Shown: positions 1 through 6,777, numbered from the stretch's first letter. The stretch is 8,852 nucleotides of DNA from Alphaproteobacteria bacterium (GCA_016869335.1 VGEJ01000086.1:1-8852), one strand, 5' to 3'. Notes: a model not told the origin generated them from the letters alone. Program-made: numbers and translations.

Positions 1-480
1 GTAGCCGCTCAGGACCCCGTAGATGTAGTCGGGACCGCCCATCCGCGCCTTGACGATCAGCGACAGATCGGGCGGCAGGGCGCCGTTGTTCGCGGCACGC
101 GCCGCGTTGTCGTTGGCGAACGGCGACACGAAGTGGTCAGAGGGGAGGCCCGGGCGCTCGAACATGTCGCCGGCCTCGTCGGGACCATCCGTCACCTGAT
201 GGCTCGCAGCGATCGCCTTGACCTCGGCCTCCGAGAAGCCGATGTCGGCGAGGTGGCGGAAGGCAACCCGCTTCAGCCCGTGGCAGGCGGCGCAGACCTC
301 CTGATAGACCTGGAAGCCGCGCTGCAGCGCCGCCCGGTCATAGGTGCCGAACAGCCCGTAGAACGGCCAGCTCCGCGACTCATAGTGCGCCTCAGTGGCT
401 GCGGCAGCCTGGCCGGGCGCGGTCGAAACGCCGAGCGCGAGGATGGCAGCGCCGGCGAGCGTCATGAGTTTTCCGCGCAT
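1..480 (-). CDS. petC: cytochrome c1 of the bc1 complex (partial, C-terminus beyond window)
   Basis: Haem-c subunit of ubiquinol:cytochrome c oxidoreductase. It takes electrons from the Rieske protein on the periplasmic side and passes them to a soluble or membrane cytochrome c. The visible 160 residues begin with a Sec signal (MRGK, then a hydrophobic run, likely cut in the AAA stretch near 25-28). They contain the covalent haem site C63-A-A-C66-H67 after 'RGFQVYQEV', the conserved NGALPPDLS block at 132-140, and GGPDYIYG at 148-155. All three are hallmarks of the family. The C-terminal half, with the axial Met and the membrane anchor, lies outside the window. The ATG at 480 is 4 nt after the petB stop, with a G-rich stretch just upstream, so it is co-transcribed and probably coupled to petB. 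The haem motif and order petA-petB-petC make the call very safe. Confidence 0.96.
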   Translation of the reverse strand, partial: MRGKLMTLAGAAILALGVSTAPGQAAAATEAHYESRSWPFYGLFGTYDRAALQRGFQVYQEVCAACHGLKRVAFRHLADIGFSEAEVKAIAASHQVTDGPDEAGDMFERPGLPSDHFVSPFANDNAARAANNGALPPDLSLIVKARMGGPDYIYGVLSGY

Positions 481-484
481 GGCA

Positions 485-1717
485 CTACCCCGCCGCCTTG
501 GCCTCGAGCACCGGCTCGGCGATGCTCTTGGGCAGTGGTTTCGGTTTCTCGATCCAGCCGACGACCGGCAGCACGATCAGGAAGTGTACGAAGTAGTACG
601 CCGTAGCAATGCGGCCGATGTGGATGAAGATGCCTTCGGGCAACTGCGCGCCGATATAGCCGAGCACCAGCACATCGATCACCAAGAGCCAGTAGAACTG
701 CTTGAAGATCGGCCGGAAACGCGCGGAGCGCACCCGCGAGGTGTCGAGCCACGGAACCAGGAACAGCACCACGATCGCCGCCGCCATGACGATGACGCCG
801 CCGAGCTTGCTCGGGATCGCGCGGAGGATCGCGTAGAAGGGCAGCAAGTACCACTCGGGCACGATGTGGGGCGGCGTCTGCAGCGGATTGGCCGGGATGT
901 AGTTGTCCGGGTGGCTCATGTAGTTCGGGAAATAGAACACCCAGATCGCCAGGATGATCAGGAACACACCGATCCCGTAGAGGTCTTTGGTCGTGTAGTA
1001 CGGATGGAACGGCAGCGTGTCCTTGGGGCTCTTAACGTCGATGCCGAGCGGGTTGTTGCCCTTGTGCGTGTGATGCGCCCAGAGATGCAGCACGACGACG
1101 CCCGCGATCACGAACGGCAGCAGGTAGTGCAGACTGTAGAAGCGGGTGAGCGTCGGCGAGCCGACTACGAAGCCGCCCCACAGCCACTCGGTGATGGCCG
1201 GCCCGGCCCAGGGGATCGCCGAGAACAGGTTGGTGATCACGGTCGCGGCCCAGAAGCTCATTTGGCCCCAGGGCAGCACGTAGCCCATGAACGCGGTCGC
1301 CATCATCATCAGAAAGATCACGAGGCCGAGCCACCACAGCAGCTCGCGCGGGAACTTGTAGGAGCCGTAGTAGAGGCCGCGGAAGATGTGGATGTAGACC
1401 ACGGCGAAGAACATCGAGGCGCCGTTGGCGTGCAAGTAGCGCAGGAGCCAGCCCTGGTTCACGTCGCGCATGATCCGCTCGACCGAATCGAAGGCCATGT
1501 CGCCGTGCGGCACGTAGTGCATGGCCAGGACGATGCCGGTGACGATCTGGATCACCAGAGCGAAGCCCGCCAGCGAGCCGAAGTTCCACCAGTAGTTGAG
1601 ATTGCGCGGAGCCGGATAGGCGCGGCCCACGTACTGGTCCACCAGCCCAAAGATCGGCAGGCGGTACTCGATCCACTGCACGAAGCGCGAGCTGGACTGG
1701 AAGCCGGTGTGCTGCAT
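485..1717 (-). CDS. petB: cytochrome b of the bc1 complex
   Basis: Eight-helix membrane core of complex III, carrying haems bL and bH and the two quinone sites Qo and Qi. The protein is 410 residues, a normal length for a proteobacterial cytochrome b that is not fused to cytochrome c1. Four histidines sit in two pairs 14 apart: H96/H110 and H197/H211. By family precedent H96 and H197 bind bL, and H110 and H211 bind bH. The Qo-site signature PEWY is at 287-290, and 'GYVLPWGQMSFW' lies at 145-156. Hydrophobic helices run through to about 388, followed by a short charged, lysine- and alanine-rich cytoplasmic tail. The ATG at 1717 is 9 nt after the petA stop, and an AGGGCG stretch overlaps the petA end as a plausible ribosome site. 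Known common names are petB and fbcB. No oddities were seen. Confidence 0.98.
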   Translation of the reverse strand: MQHTGFQSSSRFVQWIEYRLPIFGLVDQYVGRAYPAPRNLNYWWNFGSLAGFALVIQIVTGIVLAMHYVPHGDMAFDSVERIMRDVNQGWLLRYLHANGASMFFAVVYIHIFRGLYYGSYKFPRELLWWLGLVIFLMMMATAFMGYVLPWGQMSFWAATVITNLFSAIPWAGPAITEWLWGGFVVGSPTLTRFYSLHYLLPFVIAGVVVLHLWAHHTHKGNNPLGIDVKSPKDTLPFHPYYTTKDLYGIGVFLIILAIWVFYFPNYMSHPDNYIPANPLQTPPHIVPEWYLLPFYAILRAIPSKLGGVIVMAAAIVVLFLVPWLDTSRVRSARFRPIFKQFYWLLVIDVLVLGYIGAQLPEGIFIHIGRIATAYYFVHFLIVLPVVGWIEKPKPLPKSIAEPVLEAKAAG

Positions 1718-1726
1718 TGCGGCGCC

Positions 1727-2275
1727 CTATCCGATCTTGATTCGCGTGTCGTCGAGATACTCGTAGGGCGGAACCTCCAGGTTACGCGGTGCGGGGCCCT
1801 TTCGGATGCGGCCCGAGACATCGTAGTGCGAGCCGTGGCACGGGCAGAACCAGCCGCCCCAGTCACCCCGCGGATCGGTGCTTTTCTGGCCGAGCGGGAT
1901 GCACCCGAGGTGGGTGCACACGCCCACCAGCACGAGCCACTCAGCCCGCGGCGCTCGTTCGGCGTCCGACTGGGGGTCGCGGAGCTCCTCGACCTTGTCG
2001 CCCTGGGCGGTCGCGATCTCGTCCGCGGTGCGATGGCGGATGAACACCGGCTTGCCACGCCACACCACGGTGATGCTCTGCCCCTCCACGATCGGGCTTA
2101 GATCGACCTCGGTGGAGGCGAGCGCGAGGACGTCCTGGGCCGGGTTCATCTGGTCGATGAGCGGCCACACGGCCAGCGCCGTGCCGATAGCCCCGGCAAC
2201 GCCGGTCGCAACGTAGAGGAAGTCCCGCCGTGAGCCCCCCTCCGCGTGGACGGCCCCCCCAGCCGTTGTCGTCAT
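1727..2275 (-). CDS. petA: Rieske iron-sulfur subunit of the bc1 complex
   Basis: Carries the [2Fe-2S] cluster that oxidises ubiquinol at the Qo site and hands the electron to cytochrome c1. The protein has 182 residues. A twin-arginine type N-terminus, SRRDFL with R16-R17, is followed by a single hydrophobic helix (about 20-40) that anchors the protein in the membrane, as usual for Tat-exported Rieske subunits. The cluster-binding boxes are C120-T-H122-L-G-C125 and C144-P-C146-H147-G-S. By family knowledge C120, H122, C144 and H147 bind the cluster, and C125-C146 forms the disulfide. The flexible hinge lies near 42-53. The start ATG at 2275 is preceded by AGGTG five bases upstream (plus-strand 2281-2285), which supports this start. 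It is first in petABC, and its promoter must lie in the region shared with hemF. Confidence 0.97.
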   Translation of the reverse strand: MTTTAGGAVHAEGGSRRDFLYVATGVAGAIGTALAVWPLIDQMNPAQDVLALASTEVDLSPIVEGQSITVVWRGKPVFIRHRTADEIATAQGDKVEELRDPQSDAERAPRAEWLVLVGVCTHLGCIPLGQKSTDPRGDWGGWFCPCHGSHYDVSGRIRKGPAPRNLEVPPYEYLDDTRIKIG

Positions 2276-2455
2276 GCGTTCACCTGTCCGTGAAGCGAGC
2301 CGAATGCGGGCGCCTTTTTCCCACTTAATCCGGCCGCTGTCTAGTGCCGCTCCCCACGGGCGGCGGGCCGAAAGTCGACCTGCCCGACGCCGAGCACGGT
2401 GCGAAGTGGCACGGCTTCGCCTAATCTAGCCGCGCCTCCGGCCGGGCGGCCCGCA

Positions 2456-2482
2456 GGGCTCTCCCGCGCCGGGAGCGTGCCC
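2456..2482 (+). promoter_or_regulatory. hairpin in the presumed hemF leader
   Basis: CTCCCG (2461-2466) pairs perfectly with CGGGAG (2470-2475) across a 3-nt loop. The stem continues, after a 1/3-nt internal loop, with GGGC (2456-2459) against GCCC (2479-2482). It ends about 25 nt before the hemF ATG. If the transcript starts upstream it would form a stable leader structure close to the ribosome site. No T-tract follows, so it does not look like an intrinsic terminator. Whether it is regulatory or a by-product of GC-rich DNA cannot be decided from one sequence. Confidence 0.35.
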
Positions 2483-2493
2483 ATCCGGAGTGC

Positions 2494-2497
2494 GGAG
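2494..2497 (+). promoter_or_regulatory. ribosome binding site that favours the hemF ATG at 2508
   Basis: GGAG lies 10 nt upstream of the ATG at 2508. An alternative in-frame GTG at 2490 would place this GGAG inside the gene and add six residues that match nothing I know of the family, so 2508 is preferred. Confidence 0.5.
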
Positions 2498-2507
2498 CGA
2501 CCCAGCC

Positions 2508-3368
2508 ATGGCATCACGCAGTGACCCGACGGCCCGTCGCGAGCGTGCGGCGAGATGGTTTGCCGCGCTGCGCGACCGCATCTGCGAGACCTTCGAGGAG
2601 ATCGAGGCGGACTATGCCGGCCGCGGCGCGACCGAGCGCCCGCCGGGCCGTTTCGCCCGCACGCCGTGGACACGCGAAGGCGGTGGCGGCGGCGAGATGG
2701 CGGTGATGCGCGGTCGGGTGTTCGAGAAGGTGGGGGTCAACGTCTCGGCCGTGTACGGCGAGTTCGCGCCCGAGTTCCGTGCCCGGATCCCCGGCGCGGC
2801 AGAGGACGGGCGATTCTGGGCCGGTGGCATCTCGCTGGTCGCGCACATGTGCTCGCCCCTGGTGCCGGCCGTGCACATGAACACGCGCCATATCGTCACG
2901 ACCAAGGCATGGTTCGGCGGCGGCGCCGACCTGACACCGATGTATCCCGACACCATCGACACCGCCGAGTTCCACGCCGCCCTCCGGACGGCGTGCGACC
3001 GCCACCACCCGGACTACTACTCTCGCTTCAAGGCCTGGTGTGACGAGTACTTCTACCTGCCGCACCGGCAAGAGCCCCGCGGCGTCGGCGGCATCTTCTA
3101 TGACGAGCTGGATAGCGGCGACTGGGAGGCGGACTTCGCCTTCACGCGCGAGGTCGGGTTGGCTTTCCTCGGCGTTTTCCCGACCATCGTTCGCCGCCAC
3201 ATGGACACGCCGTGGACGGCCGAGCAGCGATGGCACCAGTTGATTCGCCGCGGCCGCTACGTGGAGTTCAATCTTCTCTATGATCGTGGCACGCAGTTCG
3301 GGCTCAAGACCGGTGGCAACACCGAGGCGATTCTGATGTCGCTGCCACCGGAGGTGCACTGGCCATGA
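2508..3368 (+). CDS. hemF: oxygen-dependent coproporphyrinogen III oxidase
   Basis: Cytoplasmic enzyme that oxidatively decarboxylates coproporphyrinogen III to protoporphyrinogen IX with O2, late in haem synthesis. From the ATG at 2508 it has 286 residues. Family blocks seen in order are: TPWTREGGGGGEM (52-64), GRVFEKVGVNVS (69-80), VPAVHMNTR with H123 (the histidine equivalent to the one implicated in catalysis in the E. coli and yeast enzymes), WFGGGADLTP (135-144), KAWCDEYFYLPHR (175-187), RGVGGIFYDELDS (191-203) and GRYVEFNLLYDRGT (249-262). The protein stops at 'PPEVHWP', about 20 residues earlier than E. coli HemF. From memory this short end is normal in Alphaproteobacteria, so I do not call it truncated. 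Its TGA overlaps the next gene's ATG (ATGA). It faces away from petABC, whose products use haem. Confidence 0.96.
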   Translation: MASRSDPTARRERAARWFAALRDRICETFEEIEADYAGRGATERPPGRFARTPWTREGGGGGEMAVMRGRVFEKVGVNVSAVYGEFAPEFRARIPGAAEDGRFWAGGISLVAHMCSPLVPAVHMNTRHIVTTKAWFGGGADLTPMYPDTIDTAEFHAALRTACDRHHPDYYSRFKAWCDEYFYLPHRQEPRGVGGIFYDELDSGDWEADFAFTREVGLAFLGVFPTIVRRHMDTPWTAEQRWHQLIRRGRYVEFNLLYDRGTQFGLKTGGNTEAILMSLPPEVHWP

Positions 3369-3922
3369 CGAATCGCGTCTGCCCGCTCGCGTGGCTCGCG
3401 CTGTGGTTGGTTGCGCTCGGCGTCTCCGTGTCGGCGCGGGCGGCCGAACCGGATGCTTCGATCGCGGCCTTCTTCGGCCATTGGCAGGGGAGCGCGATCG
3501 CCGAGGATTCGGTGAGCGTGACGTTTCCCGTGACGATGCGAGACCTCGACGTCGACATCGGGCCGACGGCCGAGGGATTCGAGATCGGGTGGACCACGGT
3601 GCTGCGAGAGAAAGGCGTGGCGGACGATCCCACGGTCGAGCGCAAGGCGATGCGCCAGAGCTTTGTCACCGGTGGGCGTCCCGGGGTGTGGCGGGCGAGC
3701 GACAACGGCGATCCGCTGGGCGCTGGCCGCTATGCCTGGGCACGGCTCGCGGGCCAGCGCCTGACGGTCAGCGTCCTCACGATCGGCGCCGACGGAAGCC
3801 ACGTGCTGCAGGTCTATCACCGGACGCTCGATCCGCCCGGCATGAAACTCGACTTCACCGCCATCGCCGACGGCGTGGTGTACCGCACGGTCTCAGGCCG
3901 GCTGGTCAAGGTCGGCAATTAG
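3365..3922 (+). CDS. uncharacterised exported (periplasmic) protein coupled to hemF
   Basis: The 185-residue protein has a clear Sec signal: MTNR, a hydrophobic stretch from about 6 to 23, then a signal peptidase I site of the type A24-R25-A26. The mature part starts 'AEPDASIAAFFGHWQGSAIAED' in character and is rich in beta-forming segments, such as FEIGWTTVL, RLTVSVLTIG and GVVYRTVSGRLVKVG. That composition suggests a small beta-barrel or lipocalin-like fold. The FFGHWQGSA opening resembles the 'F-x-G-x-W-x-G' start of several such families, but this is inference, since I recognise no named family. There is no lipobox and no cysteine in the mature part. Its ATG overlaps the hemF TGA by 4 nt, so translation is probably coupled and a role tied to haem or envelope metabolism is possible. 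It converges on the CBS-protein gene with a 22-bp gap. Confidence 0.85.
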   Translation: MTNRVCPLAWLALWLVALGVSVSARAAEPDASIAAFFGHWQGSAIAEDSVSVTFPVTMRDLDVDIGPTAEGFEIGWTTVLREKGVADDPTVERKAMRQSFVTGGRPGVWRASDNGDPLGAGRYAWARLAGQRLTVSVLTIGADGSHVLQVYHRTLDPPGMKLDFTAIADGVVYRTVSGRLVKVGN

Positions 3923-3937
3923 TCCCCTCTCTTCGCG

Positions 3938-3958
3938 GCGCCGCTCACGACGCGGCGC
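3938..3958. terminator. candidate bidirectional hairpin between convergent genes
   Basis: GCGCCGC (3938-3944) pairs perfectly with GCGGCGC (3952-3958) around a 7-nt loop that contains the stop codon of the minus-strand CBS-protein gene. It sits exactly where the hemF operon and the six-gene minus operon converge, so it could stop transcription from both sides. Neither side has a T-tract, so a classical intrinsic terminator is not shown. The GC content also makes such stems easier to find by chance. Confidence 0.35.
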
Positions 3959-4729
3959 GGAGCTGGCGGGTCACGTCGAGGATGAGGCTCGCGATGAGCT
4001 GCGAGCGATCGACGATGCCAGCGAAGCGGCCATCGCCATCGATCACCGGCAGCCATTGGACGCCCAGCGCCTCCATGCGCTCGAGCAGTTCCTGCTTGTC
4101 GGCGCCGGTCGCCACCGCCTCGGCGGCCGAAACGGCACCGGGAAGCCGCAGGATTGAGGGGCCGTCCCCGGCATCGAGCCAGTAGGCGAGCTGGTCCCAG
4201 AGGTCCGGCGCGCTGCGGCCGAGGCCTGCCAGCCGCGGTCCGTCGAGGATCGCGAACAGGCGGCCGTCTGGATCGTCGACCACGACGTAACGGAAGAACG
4301 GCTGGCTGCCGAGCGCGTCCATGTACTCGGCGATCGCGAACCCGGCGTAGCCGCCGCCTAATCGGAACTCGAGCGCCGGAACCTGGTCGGCGAGGAGGCG
4401 TGGGATATCGCCGACCGACCCCTTGGCAGCGAAGGTCACCTCCGCCACGGGCAACGGCGCGACCTGCGCCTCGATCGGCCGCGCGGAGGCAGCGAGAATG
4501 GCCGGACCGGCGGTTTCGACGGTGATGCCTACGCCGCCGATGCCGAGCTTGGTGACCGTGCCGGACATGAGGAGCCAGAGCACGACCGGATCACCGCGAT
4601 CGCCGCGTCGGCGAGCTTGACCTCGACCCGCCCACCGCTGAGGCCGCGCAGCGCCACCAATGCAATGAGAAGCCCGAGCGCCACCGCAACGGCGACGATG
4701 TCCCCGGTGGCAAATGTCGGCTCCGCCAT
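3945..4729 (-). CDS. membrane-anchored CBS-domain protein, interrupted by a 1-base frameshift
   Basis: Two overlapping frames read as one protein. The frame from the ATG at 4729 (GGAGGG ribosome site 6 nt upstream) gives 47 good residues, MAEPTFATGD...DAAIAVI, then degenerates and stops at 4529. The second frame supplies PVVLWLLMSGTVTKLGIGGVG and runs to the TGA at 3945. Joined, they make about 261 residues: helix 1 at 10-30, helix 2 at about 42-57 (cut by the shift after residue 47), a soluble part with FFRYVVVDDPDGRLFAILDG at 145-164 that looks like a degenerate first CBS repeat, and a clear CBS repeat at about 203-250 (ERMEALGVQWLPVIDGDG, FAGIVDRSQLI). CBS domains usually bind adenine nucleotides, so a membrane-bound energy sensor is possible but inferred. 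As sequenced, only a piece starting inside helix 2 (ATG 4568) could be made. It is last in the operon, 80 bp after the SGNH hydrolase. Confidence 0.75.
4586..4591 (-). other. site of apparent single-base deletion (frameshift)
   Basis: On the minus strand the codons GTG ATC CGG lead out of the good frame. Reading the last C of ATC again gives CCG GTC GTG CTC TGG and restores the helix. The simplest explanation is one missing C (ATCCGG where ATCCCGG is expected). No slippery heptamer or stimulatory pseudoknot is apparent, so programmed -1 frameshifting is not supported. Confidence 0.65.
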
Positions 4730-4735
4730 GATCCG

Positions 4736-4741
4736 CCCTCC
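4736..4741 (-). promoter_or_regulatory. ribosome binding site fixing the CBS-protein start at 4729
   Basis: GGAGGG on the minus strand lies 6 nt before the ATG at 4729. It marks the first, hydrophobic frame as the true N-terminus and argues against the longer arginine-rich opening of the second frame (ATG at 4745), which looks like out-of-frame translation. Confidence 0.65.
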
Positions 4742-4809
4742 GCACGTCGCGGCGCGCAGCTCGTATCGTTGGGCCGGTCGGGGCGCGGGGCAGCTTTCAG
4801 TGCTGCCAG

Positions 4810-5451
4810 CTAGCCGTCGAGCCAGCTGCGCCACGCGGGCCAGGCAGCGACGCGTTCGGCGATCATGGCGTAGCCCGTCGCGGTGGGATGCACCGAATCG
4901 CCGAGCGCCATCTGCGCGTTCCAGGCGCCGTCCTGGACCAGGGATGTGTAGAGATCGAGGAACGGCACCGCCAGTTCGCCTGCCAACGCCGCGTACGCCG
5001 CCGTCCACTGGCGGACGCGCTCATTCGTGAAGTGATAGATGGCTCCCGTGAGCGAGCGAAGCGGCTGCTTGGGCTCGTAGACCGGCACCTGCCCGACCCA
5101 CAGCACCGGTTTCCACGACGCCGCGTCGGCTACCATGGCGCGGGCGTTGGCCAGGCTTTGGTCGAGGGTGAGCTCGACCCCGCCGCCGGCGAGCTGCCGC
5201 GTGTCGTTGGTGCCGAAGTTGAAGACGACGCCACCAGGCACCAGGTCGGGCAGCCGCGCCGCGCACTCGGGCCGCCAGCGCTGGGCGATCTGGGTCGTGG
5301 TGTTGGCGCGAACGCCGAGGTTGTACACGGTCAGCTCGTGGCCGCGCGCCAACTCGGCGGCGGCCAAGCGAGCCGGCCAGCCGAGGCAGGCAGCGTCCGC
5401 CGTGCCGAGCGTGATCGAGTCGCCCACGAAGCACGTGACCAGGAACGTCAT
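4810..5451 (-). CDS. SGNH/GDSL-family hydrolase, cytoplasmic
   Basis: Probable esterase or lipase-like hydrolase of 213 residues. All four SGNH blocks are present: GDSIT with nucleophile S12 (block I), N44-L-G46 (block II, oxyanion Gly), G80-T-N82-D (block III, oxyanion Asn), and D185-S-V-H188 (block V, catalytic Asp/His). The protein starts straight into the first strand (MTFLVTCFVGDS) without a signal peptide or membrane segment, so it should act in the cytoplasm. That fits soluble acyl or acetyl ester substrates better than lipids, though the substrate cannot be told from the sequence. The ATG at 5451 has a strong GGGGAGG ribosome site 9 nt upstream (plus-strand 5461-5467), so it may be translated well on its own. 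It lies 88 bp after the CCA-transferase gene and 80 bp before the CBS-protein gene, the same orientation for all three. Confidence 0.9.
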   Translation of the reverse strand: MTFLVTCFVGDSITLGTADAACLGWPARLAAAELARGHELTVYNLGVRANTTTQIAQRWRPECAARLPDLVPGGVVFNFGTNDTRQLAGGGVELTLDQSLANARAMVADAASWKPVLWVGQVPVYEPKQPLRSLTGAIYHFTNERVRQWTAAYAALAGELAVPFLDLYTSLVQDGAWNAQMALGDSVHPTATGYAMIAERVAAWPAWRSWLDG

Positions 5452-5539
5452 GGCAATCTACCTCCCCGCCGCCGCGCGCCGCCCCGCGGCACCACGTCCA
5501 TGGTACGCGGGCGGCAGTGGCCGCCGCGACCTCGCGCCG

Positions 5540-6775
5540 TCAGGCACCGGACCCGGCCGAGAGGAGCACGGCCCTGAGCTTGGCGAGGCAGGCCGTGTGG
5601 TCGGGTTGGAAGTCCTCCGCCGCCCACCAGGCCTCGACGGCTGCGAGCGCCTGCCCCACATGGGGGCCGGGCGCCACGCCGAGGGCCAGAGCGTCGCGGC
5701 CGCGCAAGGGAAGGCGCGGCGCCTGCCAGGCACGGGCCACGGCACGCTCCGGGGCCAGATCGCCGCCGCCATCGGCCTCAGCCAGCAGGGTCAGATCGAC
5801 GAAGCGCTCCGGGCCGATCCAGTACAACACCTGACGCACCTGCGGCGGGCCAAGCCCCTGAACGACGCGCACCGGGGGCGCGGCGAGAAAGGCGAGGCGA
5901 TCGCGCTGGCGGTTCGCCAGCCGGAGTCGGTCAGCCACTGCCTCGGCCGCCGCGACCTCCGAGCGGATCAGCGCCGCGAGCCGCCGTTCACGATCGGGCA
6001 GGCCCGCCGCATCCTCGGCCGCGATGAGCCCGGCCAGACGCTCGAGTCCGCGGTGCTCGGGAAGGATGGCGGCGAGGATGCCGTGATCAAGCATCAACGC
6101 CAGCGCCGGGAGCGGCGCCTCGGCCGCGAGCAGCCGGAGAAGCTCGCCGGCGACGCGCTCGCCCGACAGGCGGTGGAGGAGTGCCGCACCGGCGCGGCAG
6201 GCGGCGAGGCCGTCGCCATCGGGCGCGGTTCGGCCGTACCAGGCATGGAAGCGGAAGAAGCGGAGGACGCGTAGTGCATCCTCGCAAATGCGGAGCGCGG
6301 CGCGGCCGACGAAGCGAACCCGGCCCGCACGCAGGTCAGCGAGTCCGCCTACCGGGTCGTAGAGCGTGCCATCGGGATCGCAGTAGAGCGCGTTGATCGT
6401 CAGGTCGCGACGCGCCGCATCGGCGCCCCAGTCGTCCGTAAACGCCACTCGGGCGTGCCGGCCGTCTGTCTCGACGTCGACCCGCAGGCTCGTCACCTCC
6501 GCGTTCCAGCGGCCGATCACCGCGGTCACCGTGCCGTGCGCCATGCCGGTCGGCACGACGCGGATGCCCGCGGCCGCGAGTCGCTGCACCACCCGATCGG
6601 GCGGCTCCGGGGTGGCGATGTCGATGTCCTTGACCGGCCGCTCGAGCAGCGCATCGCGCACGCAGCCGCCGACGAAGCGCGCCGGCGCGCCCGCCCCGGC
6701 GAGTGCCGCCAGCACCGCACTGACCTCAGCCGTCCGCATCCACGGCTGGACGGGCAGCCGTCCGGCCGCCTCCAT
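5540..6775 (-). CDS. cca: CCA-adding tRNA nucleotidyltransferase (class II / poly(A) polymerase family)
   Basis: Adds or repairs the 3'-CCA end of tRNAs from CTP and ATP. The 411-residue protein has the class II order: motif A GGCVRD (36-41) with catalytic D50-I-D52 in KDIDIATP, RRDLTINAL (122-130), DPVGGLADLRAGRVRFVG (140-157), RICEDALRVLRFFRF (162-176), and LSGERVAGEL (203-212) in the tRNA/nucleotide-recognition helices. The tail, with GRDALALGVAPGPHVG (359-374) and an AVEAWW helix, is the form I recall for alphaproteobacterial enzymes. There is no HD phosphohydrolase domain as in E. coli Cca. A poly(A) polymerase (PcnB) reading is possible from homology alone, but a bacterium of this group is expected to need CCA addition and the C-terminus fits. 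The ATG at 6775 is 2 nt after the DUF6111 stop (TGA-GG-ATG), so translation is coupled. An in-frame ATG 12 codons later is an alternative start. Confidence 0.93.
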   Translation of the reverse strand: MEAAGRLPVQPWMRTAEVSAVLAALAGAGAPARFVGGCVRDALLERPVKDIDIATPEPPDRVVQRLAAAGIRVVPTGMAHGTVTAVIGRWNAEVTSLRVDVETDGRHARVAFTDDWGADAARRDLTINALYCDPDGTLYDPVGGLADLRAGRVRFVGRAALRICEDALRVLRFFRFHAWYGRTAPDGDGLAACRAGAALLHRLSGERVAGELLRLLAAEAPLPALALMLDHGILAAILPEHRGLERLAGLIAAEDAAGLPDRERRLAALIRSEVAAAEAVADRLRLANRQRDRLAFLAAPPVRVVQGLGPPQVRQVLYWIGPERFVDLTLLAEADGGGDLAPERAVARAWQAPRLPLRGRDALALGVAPGPHVGQALAAVEAWWAAEDFQPDHTACLAKLRAVLLSAGSGA

Positions 6776-6777
6776 CC

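Larger units (their letters stand above)
2276..2507. promoter_or_regulatory. divergent control region between petABC and hemF
   Basis: This 232-bp stretch without a gene separates the petA start (minus strand) from the hemF start (plus strand), so it must hold promoters for both operons unless they start further away. AT-richer pockets stand out in otherwise GC-rich DNA: around 2318-2332 (including TTTTTCCCACTTAAT) and TAATCTAG at 2422-2429. I could not find a convincing pair of -35 and -10 boxes, nor an FNR/Anr-type TTGAT-N4-ATCAA site. Two inverted repeats are present: GCGAAG/CTTCGC at 2401-2420 with an 8-nt spacer, and a stronger hairpin at 2456-2482. No credible small gene was found here. 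Confidence 0.6.

Noticed and set aside
395..2101. A 568-codon open frame on the plus strand across petC, petB and petA
   Set aside because: It lies antisense to three certain bc1 genes. Its product is rich in His, Asp, Arg and Glu with no family character. Long antisense frames are common opposite high-GC genes because of third-position GC bias.
2341..3359. Open frames on the minus strand opposite and upstream of hemF (110, 116 and 281 codons)
   Set aside because: All overlap the clearly conserved hemF or its leader, and none shows a ribosome site or recognisable domain.
3330..3368. Possible truncation of HemF, about 20 residues short at the C-terminus compared with E. coli
   Set aside because: The ending 'PPEVHWP' matches what I remember of alphaproteobacterial HemF, and the stop codon is shared with the next gene's start as in a normal operon.
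4569..4745. Longer N-terminus for the CBS protein from ATG 4745
   Set aside because: These 59 residues are arginine-, glycine- and cysteine-rich and read like out-of-frame translation. The other frame over the same DNA gives a proper membrane protein N-terminus with a ribosome site.
5510..5525. Hairpin GGCGGC/GCCGCC with a 4-nt loop after the CCA-transferase stop
   Set aside because: Six GC pairs without a following T-tract on the minus strand. In DNA this GC-rich such stems are expected by chance, so I do not call a terminator.
6677..6690. 14-bp palindrome GCGCGCCGGCGCGC inside the CCA-transferase gene
   Set aside because: Low-complexity G/C alternation within conserved coding sequence (Ala/Arg codons). 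Much shorter than the 24-bp palindrome and likely by chance.
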